Assembly (NCBI GenBank): GCA_024349245.1
Contig: JALDNG010000041.1
Span: forward strand, 8,423,001 to 8,487,000
Origin: Neodontobutis hainanensis
Taxonomy: Eukaryota; Chordata; Actinopteri; Gobiiformes; Odontobutidae
DNA length: 64,000 nucleotides
Direction of reading: 5' to 3'
The notes under the pieces: model-generated
What the model saw: only the letters and a program-made list of their open reading frames with translations
The model's database searches: none
What the model was told of the DNA's origin: nothing
In this document: positions 12,153 through 21,239 of the stretch, in pieces
Layout: each line of letters opens with the position of its first letter
How positions within the stretch are numbered: position 1 is the first letter of the stretch
Position numbers and translations under genes: made by a program

Positions 12153-12740
12153 GTAAGGTAAAGACATTAGCCTCTTTAGCTTATTGTCTACATAATAAAA
12201 GTGTTCATGCCTTTTGGTTTCTCTTAGTGGGACATATTATCCTTAAATCTACTAAATAAACTCATTGCTTTTGTACAGGTTAAAGTACTGCAGCTTTCCT
12301 GCCAGTAGCTTCATATTTGGGTCGGGTGACGTCATCTCCTAGGTTAGAATTCTTATTTTTCTTACAACGTAGAGTAGATGGACAGGACAAGTTTGAGATA
12401 GAAAGGGAAGAATATTCAGCAAGTAGATCAAAGCCAGAACTGAATCCTAGGTCGCTTGTGTATGTGATATGCACGTTACCAGGTGAGCCACAGGGGACCT
12501 CCACAAGTTACTGAACTGGTACACAGACCTCAGTGTTCAGGTTGGAGTGTGAAACTACGAGCTCTGTGATGGTGCCATTCAGTGACACATTTCGCCCCTA
12601 AAAGGAAATATTCTGTTGGGTTTAGGCCTTTCTTCACACAAAAGCATTGGACGAGGAGGCATTTTTTTTATTGATTAAAGGTAGAAAGGTCCAGTAATTG
12701 GCAGGTTTGACAGATTTTCAGTGCAGATTGCTCACATAAT

Positions 12741-12764
12741 TATTTATTTATTTATTTATTTATT
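12741..12764. repeat. (TTTA)n microsatellite
   Basis: About six tandem TTTA units, seen directly, a little upstream (on the plus strand) of the tRNA-like repeat that begins at 12828. Confidence 0.95.
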
Positions 12765-12827
12765 CACATTTTTTCATGAGGATTAATCCCTTGTGATGTA
12801 TCATCTCATTTTCAAGGGGGTCCTCTT

Positions 12828-13066
12828 GCTCACATTCATTCACTAGGGACACTTTAGAGTTGTCAATTAACCTGTACATGCATGTCTTTGGACGATGGAA
12901 GGAAGCCAGAGTACCCGGAGAGAACCCATGGTAACACATGGAGGACATGCAGACTCCTCACAGAAAGACCAGAGTCGGCTGAGAATGTTTACGCCGGCTG
13001 GGTTTTGAACTTACAACCTTCTTGCTGTGAGGCAGGAGTGCTAACCACTCTGCCACGTGCACCCCT
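12828..13066 (-). mobile_element. tRNA-like dispersed repeat, copy 1
   Basis: On the minus strand it begins with a tRNA-like head: A-box-like TGGCAGAGTGGTTAGCA, then CCTCACAGCAAGAAGG, then a B-box-like segment around AGTTCAAAACCC. A body shared with the copies at 25649, 35192, 40570, 60901 and 61314 follows, with landmarks TCTGCATGTCCTCC, CATGCATGT and AATTG(A/G)CAACTCTAAAG. The 3' tail (GGGATAGGCTCCAG region) is missing here, so the copy is truncated. The family is common in teleosts from memory; I do not name it. A SINE is the best class call because of the tRNA-like head. Confidence 0.75.
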
Positions 13067-14391
13067 AATTGCATTTTGGTTTTGTGTAAATGGTCCCTTT
13101 ATATATCTTTGTGGTTTGCTAAAATACAGCCTCCATATTGCAAGATTTAGCCACTTTGACCATTGTTTGAAACCATGTGGACATGCAGACAACCATTACG
13201 CTGAGTACTCCAGGGAATGGTATACCAGAGAATGTATCCTCTATTTTATGCAAAGCATCAGGACAAAACAGGCTAAAACAATGTTTAAATATAGAGGACA
13301 TTTAATATTTATTTCATTTAACTTCATCTCTTTTTCTCATTTAAAGTGTCTTGCTGATTCTTCTGACCCAGATTTGCATGGCCAATGTCTGGCAATAAAA
13401 AATACAAAAGGGATAAAAAACAGTGATTATAAAGGTCTTCTCGGCAACACAGACTATTAACAGGAGCCCAAGCCGTACAAGAGAATAAGACATTGTGATA
13501 GGGTGAGTTCACTGCCTTATCTGCAGGAGCTCAAATTCTGCTCTATTATTTATCAAGCCCAGCAGACAACAGTTACTCACCAAGATATGTCAGGTCAGTG
13601 TTCACTTTAATTTCAGGCCTAATGCTCTTCGGCGTGGCTCACTATCCTATCTGTCAAGGCCAGAGTGGACATTCGCTACACAAGTATTATTACTGCCTCT
13701 CGATCTGTCTCTCCTGCAGCAGTTCCATTCAGCCAGCTATCAAGCTGACCGTTTACCCAGCTATCTATGGCACATATTGACACTGCACTAACAGACAAAC
13801 TATCCTCAAATGGCCGTGAGAGCCTCTTGTCTTCACAAGGAGGAACATGGAAACAGCATGTTCTCGTGAACAAGTTGTGCCATAACATGTCATTATTCTG
13901 TATAAGTGTGGAGTAAAAAAGGTCAAATATGTAACACTAAGGAACATAGCATTGTTTAAGGCCTAGTTATATAGGTCACATACATATATATTTTTTGTGA
14001 GAATGGATATTTTTGTACCTCTGTTTAAACGATTCCCATGTTCACATGATATTGTTTAAACAGCACCAGGGAAAAGGCCAAGTGCCAGATTTTTTTATGT
14101 GTATGGACAGATGATAAGGTTAAAGTGTTATTTTGTGGTATTGTATTGTTTATGCTGTTATCGTGGACATGTATGCTCTTACACAAAACAAGCAGCATGC
14201 ACAAATAAAAACATGACTTAATGACATGTTTCTAAATATCTCAAAATATACTTATGAAGGCTTTGTTTAGGTTGCTAAAAATTGCATTTGGAAGAAAGGT
14301 AAAATTGCTTTTGGGATATCCCTGACATAAATTCTTGGACATGAAGTCAAGGCCTATGTCATTATCCAATTTTGTTTTGTCCACATTTTAG
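13067..14391. other. Unique DNA, no gene seen
   Basis: No repeat or coding sequence recognised. Several open frames around 13600-13950 on both strands lack any recognisable motif. Confidence 0.5.
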
Positions 14392-14450
14392 GCAAAGGGT
14401 TCAAAAAGGGCACCTGGAGATTACGTCTAAGGAACCTGGAAGTTCAACTG
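14392..14450 (+). other. Candidate mini-exon, 59 bp
   Basis: A T-rich tract and TTTTAG acceptor lie directly upstream and GTAAGAG directly downstream, both close to splice consensus. Two of the three frames are open. One reads KGFKKGTWRLRLRNLEVQL and ends on a codon boundary; joined to the next acceptor-donor pair (16882-16910) it would add LDLEEQPS and then stop. I recognise neither peptide. Its phase does not fit the open frame of 12108-12152, which argues against one coding transcript through both. Confidence 0.2.
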
Positions 14451-14954
14451 GTAAGAGAACTGTGTTTTATTTTCTCTCAGAGCTAGTGGGCCTGACACTA
14501 CTGTTATAGTCTAATACTCATAGTTAAGGTTGTAACAGCACAAGTTGTTGTAGTGTATTGTTACTGTACAATGTTTGTACTGTACAATACATAGTTTATT
14601 TTTTAATAATTACATGTGAGTTTCCACTAACAAAAGATCTGCTTTACACCAGATTTAGCTAAAGCTAAGTTCTGCATTCACACTTCAACCTAAGCTAGTC
14701 ACACTACACATAACATTCAACTTTCTAAAATTGCTACAGTAAAACCTAACCTAAAAACTTACACTACCATAAACTGATCAAATAATCAGTGCTGACATAA
14801 CTGGTTTTCTAACAATTATTTTTTAACATTATGAGAAAAGTCTCTCAGGTCAGAGGTCAGTATATTGGAGATTCTTCCATTGATTAACTGCTTTGAATGA
14901 GAAGACTGTCTGTGCAAAGACAGGGCTTCTTTTTGGTAATCTACAGTCATTTCG

Positions 14955-15219
14955 AGGGCCTCAGTGGTAGAGCGGCCGTCCTTCGACCGGCGCGTGGGCG
15001 CATCAATCCCCGCTCGAAACATCCCAAAACATCATAACATTCCGCTTTCTCCCACATACTGTCGTTGTGTCCTTGGGCAAGACACTTAACCTATATTGCC
15101 TCCAGAGATGTTCTGTAACACTGGTAATAGTTTAATGTATGTAAAGCGCCTTGAGTGCCTACTACAGTAGGTGGAAAAGCGCTATATAAAGATTATTATT
15201 ATTATTATTATTATTATTA
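14955..15219 (+). mobile_element. tRNA-derived SINE, near full length, ATT-tailed
   Basis: The head has an A box (CTCAGTGGTAGAGCGG) and a B-box-like ATCAATCCCCGCTCG. The body includes TTGTGTCCTTGGGCAAGACA. The tail reads GTAAAGCGCCTTGAGTGCC, then AAGCGCTATATAAA, then an (ATT)n run at 15191-15219. The head is RNA polymerase III promoter-like, as in other tRNA-derived SINEs, and mobilisation would depend on a partner LINE. A few bases of the 5' end are missing. Relatives in the window lie at 1457, 17962, 19991, 57457 and 59385. Confidence 0.85.
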
Positions 15220-15229
15220 GATATCACTT

Positions 15230-17180
15230 CAGTGGTGGAGGTGCACTGTTATTTAGGATCTTAAAAATTTATTGTACATTTGAGTACACCCTCTGCGAGA
15301 GGGAAGATGTACGCTAACAAGATGCTGTGCGCTCACTGCCAGGGCAGAGTGGACATGAAGAGGTGACAGCTGTTGTTTTATTTTTCTCCAGTGTGAAACA
15401 AACTTCTGTCTATCAATAAAGTTTAATCAGCAGAGTATCACAGACTGCTGCTGTAATTCTGCTCATGTGGCTCTTAAAACGTCAGAGCCTATATGTATTA
15501 AAAATATAATTACTGCGCAATAATTTGTAACCTACAGTAAATCATCATGAGGTGGGCTACAGAACAGCACATTTAACTTCTGTCTGGTTTGCTCTCTCCT
15601 CTGTCTGGAGCACAGTGAGAGAAGAACAATCACAAGAAAATGATGGGAATATTTTGGCTTCCCCATCAAAAACAATAACGGGAAATGAAGTGGATAAGTT
15701 ATGTGCTGAAATTGTACTGAACCAAAACTTCCAAAAAGAAAACCGAACTGAAATTTGCCTTTGGTGAACCGTTACACCCTTAGTAATAGGAATAGAAATA
15801 GTATTCCAACCATCCTAATTCCAGATTTGGTAACCACATTCTAATCAAACTAGAATCTTTTCGTAATTAATGACGTGTAAAGAGGTAGAAATCTAAGCAA
15901 TTATTTCAAATATTTGATTATGTCCTCCACTTCCCCCACTTAAACATATCGAACCAAAGAAAAGTACGTTTAGGCAAATTTTTTACATCGTTCCTAAAAT
16001 TACAATTGGAACCGCTAACTTGAGTGCGTGAATGCAAACGGACTTAAAAGAAAATGGAATGGAAAATATAAGGACAAATGTATATCTTTCAGTTACTACC
16101 TTATGAGCGATATGATTATTAGGTGGTAAAGATGGCAGAGATAAATAAACAAGAGGTCGGCATATTAAAATGTAATTTCTCTGAGTCTTTATACCATGAT
16201 TAATAAATGACAAACTTCAAACGCTTTATTTGTCTATCGACTAAACCACACATTGGTTGGTATTTAGGATTCAAATCACTTTCACTGTGCTCCATTACCT
16301 CTGAATTGATATGGACTGAGCGAGTTGGGCACAGTCATTAAATAAAGAAAAAGTCATTAAGCAAAATTAGCAAGCTGTTGTAAATACCACCGAATGAAAT
16401 GCCACAATGAGGTGCCTTTTACATGGTGCACATATTTCAGATAATTGCTGTGCAGGGACAGTTATGGTATTTTGGTGCATTTATGTCTCCAAATATGATT
16501 TAGAAATAGAATGCCAGGGTTTGTTGGTGTTTAACAGAGGTGAATTCAAAAGGACTTAGGTGAGGACTGCAGAAGAAGCAATTATGACCTACATAGATGT
16601 TTCAGATGCACTTTCATTCTCTCTGAGGCGATGTTGCTCTTTAGCACTGCATGCTTTTAACTTCAGCCTTTTGGACACCTCTTAGTGACAGTGTGCTACT
16701 TATTAGACAGGTAGTTACTATTAAAGCATAAAATGTGCATTGAAGTGAGCGTGACTTGCACTTAGAGGAGATAAATTAAGTCAACTTTGTGTGACAATAC
16801 TAAAATATACATGTTTGACAAACTGGGCTAATGGATGGAATAAAAAAGTATGAGAGTTTGAGCACCTTTTCTCTTTTCTAGCTTGACCTAGAAGAGCAAC
16901 CATCCTAAAAGTAAGTTAAAATCAAAACATTTTGTTATTTACTTTTTTGTTCTTTAATACTGTGTTGCTATGTGTCAACTGATAATTGTGTAAATTACAG
17001 CTTTACCATTTCACCCGATACTGACATGGCCAGCCTGCAGTACATTAGGATCATCATAAAGAGGAAGATGTGACAAAAAAGACCTAAGACAGTCGAGCAA
17101 CTAGAAACATGTATTAGACAACATTCATATTCTTTGCAGAAAAAGAAGAAGGGATGCCACACAGAGGTAAACATAATAAA
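15230..17180. other. Unique DNA, no gene seen
   Basis: No repeat family recognised. The interval contains a further splice-like pair at 16882-16910 (acceptor TTTTCTAG, donor GTAAGT) and is followed by the region with a 27-bp pair at 17140-17166, discussed in the findings. Confidence 0.5.
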
Positions 17181-17181
17181 T

Positions 17182-17275
17182 AATAAGTTTTATTTATATA
17201 GCGCCTTTCCAGAGCTCAAGGACGCTTTACAATATACAATAAACAAACAACAATGAGTACAATTGACAAAGAGAG
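17182..17275 (-). mobile_element. L2-type LINE/SINE 3' tail fragment
   Basis: The plus strand reads TTTTATTTATATAGCGCC followed by GACGCTTTACAATA, the reverse complement of the GTAAAGCG...GGCGCTATATAAATAAAA tail shared by many teleost L2-group LINEs and their partner SINEs. Nothing upstream (on the minus strand) is recognisable, so this is a 5'-truncated copy. Confidence 0.6.
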
Positions 17276-17303
17276 CAGACAGAACAACAATAGACAAAGG
17301 AAG

Positions 17304-17328
17304 AAAAAAAAAAAAAAAAAAAAAAAAA
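17304..17328. repeat. Poly(A) run
   Basis: About 25 consecutive adenines, seen directly, between two transposon fragments. Confidence 0.98.
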
Positions 17329-17334
17329 CAAACA

Positions 17335-17530
17335 AAAACTAAGAACATGGTCTTGTCCCAAGTTTTTTGAGCCATGCAATTTAAAATCAACTTATTTTTT
17401 ATTTTTAGTTTAAACATTTAATGTCATCTTTGTTGTATTCTTAATAAAATATTGAAACTTCCACATCATTGAATTCTGTTTTTACTCACAATTTGTACAG
17501 TGTCACAACTTTTTTGGAATCGGGTTTGTT
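17335..17530 (+). mobile_element. Right end of a widespread teleost DNA transposon
   Basis: The end reads CAACTTTTTTGGAATCGGGT at 17506-17525, preceded by TTCCACATCATTGAATTCTG and AATAAAATATTGAA. I recognise the word order from many teleost genomic sequences, where the matching left end starts with a CCCCAATTCCAAAAAAGTTG-type inverted copy. No such left end is visible here, so the copy is truncated. The superfamily is not assigned. Confidence 0.55.
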
Positions 17531-17961
17531 GGTCTAACCACCACAGGGCAGATTTTATTTACAACAACTCAAACTAACAGTCATAAAAAAGTATCTGCAG
17601 TGGTGAATTTTCATCTAGAGCTGGGCTGATAGAGGCAAACTACTTGTGAAGTAAAGTTAAAACACAACAATAACAATTTCACACAACAGAAAACACCTAA
17701 TACAAGTGCCACCACAAACACACACTCTAATAATATCACTCCTAAAGTGGACCTCCAGCACCACCACCAGCTGTCTCTACACCATCGCCCACCAACTGTA
17801 GAAAACTTATACTGTATGTGAAAAAAAAAATTTATATAAAAAAACTATTTATAAAAACAGCAACCAGCACTGTTTTTCTTTTTTGGCTGTAAATTTATTT
17901 GCTTATTTATTTATTTTGCTTATTTGTTCTAAATAAGCAGTGCTGTTAATTTTTCATTATT

Positions 17962-18078
17962 TTTTGGTTATTTATATAGTGCTTTTCCACCTACCAATGT
18001 TACAGCTGGAACACCACTGGAAGGCAAGGTGGGTTAAGTGTCTTGCCCAAGGACACAACAACAGTATGTGGCACAGTA
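17962..18078 (-). mobile_element. SINE tail and body fragment
   Basis: Minus-strand order: TACTGTTGTTGTGTCCTTGG, GCAAGACACTTAACCC, then GTGGAAAAGCACTATATAAAT. This matches the body and tail of the SINE at 14955-15219 and 59385-59620; the tRNA-like head is missing (5' truncation). Confidence 0.75.
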
Positions 18079-18960
18079 TGTTCACCTGGACCATAGACAA
18101 TAATCTGGACTGTTAAGATCCTTTCAAACTAAATACAAAACAACAAGGTTACAACTTCAATTAATGAAAACAGGGTTGTTTGGCTTACCAGAGAGAACCA
18201 CGAGCACAGGCCTGCTCACAGGAAGTGAAAATAACCCTGTGCACCTCCGACCTTTAAGGCATTGGTCACATGACATAATCACCTAACAACTCACCCCTCC
18301 ACACTTGTTTAGAAATACGGAAAAAATAAAAAATATCTTTTTATTATCAGTAAACATTTGTCATATATAAAAGAGACACACTTATATAAATGACCTTTTC
18401 TTAATAAATCTCTTACTAAAACATTTTGATTCATTTGTGAAGGACAGATTTTAAAAACATAATACAAGCACTAATCATACTCTCAAGTAGTATTTTTGCT
18501 ATGAGCATATATGACCAGTTGTTGATTGCAATAATTGTGTTAACTCACTTGTTTCCTGCACACTTACCTATTAAAAAACAGCTGCTCTCCCAAGTGTCAT
18601 AGTCATACAAACAAGGCCAGTGTAATGTTGCCATAGTAACCATCTGTTTCACTCAAATGTCTCTTTGTAATGTTGCAGAAGGAGGGGGATTAGAGCTCGA
18701 GTGACTCCAGGCGACATCTCAGCTTTTATTCAGGTCTCGGCACATTATACACAAAGTGTAGCATCTTCGTTTGTTTTCATCCTTGAAGTAACTCTGTGAC
18801 TAATTGAACAGAAGGCATTACTATAGCGTCAGCTTGACAGGTTTCTTTGGTACTGAGTTAGTTATCATGCAGAAAGAAAATGACAGAAGAACAAAGCATT
18901 ACAAACTACAGTAAATGACAGCTATTACAATGAATGGTATTAAAATTAGTACAATAATTT

Positions 18961-19337
18961 AGGCCCTGGCTACACATACACAGGTATTTTTTATAAATGC
19001 ATACTTTTCTATGCATTTATCCCATAGATAGTAATTTATCCACACGTGAACAGAGTTTTTAGGCCGCAATACAGACATTTTTTAAAATGCCTCCCAAAAT
19101 GAAGACTCCGGATGCAATAGATAAGTATAGAAGAACAAAACGGAGATGTAAGTAAACACGGTAATAGCTGTTGATGTGTGTATTGAGCACGCTTGAAACA
19201 ACCACAGCAGCTGTAAACCGAGTCTAACTAACAGTTAGTGTGTTTCAAAACGCTCTTGTCTGGACAGAGATATTTTTATAAATGTAGACATAAATATACG
19301 TTTATAAAAAATACCTGTGTAGGTGTATCTAGGGCCT
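18961..19337. mobile_element. hAT-like MITE with 43-bp terminal inverted repeats
   Basis: The left end (AGGCCCTGGCTACACATACA and on) and the inverted right end (AGGCCCTAGATACACCTACA and on) match at 38 of 43 positions, including a shared ACAGGTATTTTTTATAAA block. The element is 377 bp with no transposase frame. The sequence type, with CTCCCAAAATGAAGAC inside, resembles a family I know as very common in teleosts and usually placed in hAT. A clear 8-bp target duplication is not visible, which suggests an old insertion or slightly wrong ends. Confidence 0.8.
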
Positions 19338-19990
19338 TATATGCACCACCAGCCAGTAACCACCAATCATGGGCATCTCTTCATCATCAAACATAAAACA
19401 CGTTGATAACTGCCAGAACTTGCACAAAATTGGTCGGAACAAGCCAGATTTTAATGAAATTTGTGCAGTTTTGTTTGGGACAAAATTAATTTCTGTGAAT
19501 TCACAACAATCCAGATGCAATTGGCGCTAGTCCTTTGGCTGCTGCTGGGGGTCAGTGGTGTCTAAGACAGGGACGGCTAAAAATCAGGTAGTGCCACTTT
19601 AAGTGCCAAAAGCATTATTTTGTGCAAATTTTGATACATGTTAATAAAAGGCCATGAACTGACACAATAAACCTCACTAACACATTCAACTCAGTTTTTC
19701 CTGCTGCATGTTTCAGATGTGTCATGTCAAAGAGAAACCCTCCTCAGTAAGTCCCTTGGGTAATTAGCTCTAATGGCTTTGTTCCACCAAAAATTGCAAG
19801 TGGTATATAACTATTGACAGCATTCTTTTAATAACTTGATTGGGGTCAGGGTCATATGTACATGTAAATTAGCCTTTGACTGATTGACACAGCAATCAAA
19901 TAACATTGTAGAAAATGGCTGCCAGTGTTCCTGATGACTCTATATACTCTGCATACATATACACCAAACCATCCAACAATTATCTTTGTT

Positions 19991-20208
19991 TGGGGGCCCA
20001 GTGGCTCAGTGGTAGATCGGTCATCCTTAGGTTGGCAGTTCGATTCCCGCTCTCCCCACAGTTTATACTGTCGTTGTGTCCTTGGGCAAGACACTTAACC
20101 CCCCTTGCCTCCAGTGGTGTTCCAGCTGTAACACTGGTGAATGGAAGCTTCATGTAAGTCTCTTTGGATAAAAGCGTCTGCTGAATGACTAAATGTAAAC
20201 GTAAATGG
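19991..20208 (+). mobile_element. tRNA-derived SINE with L2/UnaL2-type tail
   Basis: The head holds an A box (TGGCTCAGTGGTAGATCGG) and a B box (AGTTCGATTCCCGC). The body (TGTCGTTGTGTCCTTGGGCA) is shared with the other SINEs in the window. The tail differs: CTCTTTGGATAAAAGCGTCT, GCTGAATGACTAAATGTAAA, which is the stem-loop tail of UnaL2-type L2 LINEs rather than the GCGCTATATAAA tail of the other copies. This implies recognition by a different partner LINE. Confidence 0.85.
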
Positions 20209-20295
20209 GTACGAGTTATGATCATATACTATTAATTTTGGTTTAGCAGATGGAAGTGTAAATTAATATTTGGAATTTAGAAACTAGGTTGGATA

Positions 20296-20620
20296 ATTCA
20301 ATTTCAATTCAGTTTTATTAATATAGCCCAGTATTATAACAATAATTGCTTCAATGTGCTAAACAAAAATTAAAAGACAGCAAATAGACAGTCCTTAGAC
20401 CCTCAATCAGAGTGAGGAAAAACTCAAAACACCCAACCAGTAAAAAAGAGAAGCCTCAGGAAGAACCAGAGGAGAGATCGCCTTCCAGGACGGACATGCC
20501 GTGACATAGATGTGTTCAGGGCAGTCATTGATAAATAGTCCATGTACAAATGAATAAAAATTCCTGTTTGAAATGTAGCTGCTGCATTTTGGACTATTTG
20601 GGCATCCATCCAGCAGAGAA
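20296..20620 (-). mobile_element. L2-group 3' region repeat
   Basis: The plus strand begins TTTCAATTCAGTTTTATTAA, TATAGCCCAGTATTATAACA, the reverse complement of the GGGCTATATAAATAAAATTGAA-type end common in teleosts. GGAAAAACTCAAAACACCCA and CCTCAGGAAGAACCAGAGGA follow, in the order known from long copies. No coding frame remains. The boundary at the higher coordinate is approximate. Confidence 0.7.
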
Positions 20621-21117
20621 TTGCAAACTTAACAAATTCATGAATTTGTTTTTCAGTGTCACTTATAGATAATATGTTCCTATTCTTGGCTATGTTGCGC
20701 AGATAAAATAAAAAAAAATACTGTTTTACAGGCTCGATTTATGATCAGTGGTGCTTATAGACAGTTGTGTAGTTCAACATTCTGTAGTCAAGCCTGGTTG
20801 ATAGCTCTCAATCTCAACCCTCACTGGGGGTATGTGACAGAAACGAGCAGCAAGGCAGACAGCCCTCAGAGACAGGTCTCTCTACGGCGTTCTTCTAGAA
20901 AGGTCACTTTTGCTTTCAGATAAATAAAACACCTGGCTCTAAGAGATGCTGCCGGCTCCGCGCCAATTCCTGCAGAGCGACAGGGGTCCCAGGTGCCAGG
21001 CACAGCATCCACTTTTAGCTGCCTAAGGCCCCCTTTTATCCTCAGAGCGTACAAATACACACACTATACACAATATACACTGGCAATGGGTTTGAACAAA
21101 ATAATTATATTTAGAAA

Positions 21118-21235
21118 ACATGTCTCTGAAGGTTCTCAGTCATCCAGGTCATCTTGAAGAAAGGTTTTAAACCAAAGCATCTGGACTCAGTTTTCAAGGT
21201 AAAAACATTTCGTCTCTAATACCAAGAGACTATAT
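21118..21235 (+). repeat. Fragment of a widespread teleost dispersed repeat
   Basis: The words GAAGGTTCTCAGTCATCCAG, GTCATCTTGAAGAAAGG and AACATTTCGTCTCTAAT occur in this order in many teleost sequences that I recall, often beside retroelements. The family is not named with confidence. Confidence 0.4.
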
Positions 21236-21239
21236 GCAG

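Noticed and set aside
12882..13460. 192-codon open frame, the longest in the window
   Set aside because: Its first part is the reverse reading of the tRNA-like repeat and the rest has no recognisable motif.
14955..15030. Possible tRNA gene
   Set aside because: A and B boxes are present, but the acceptor stem does not close and a SINE body and tail follow.
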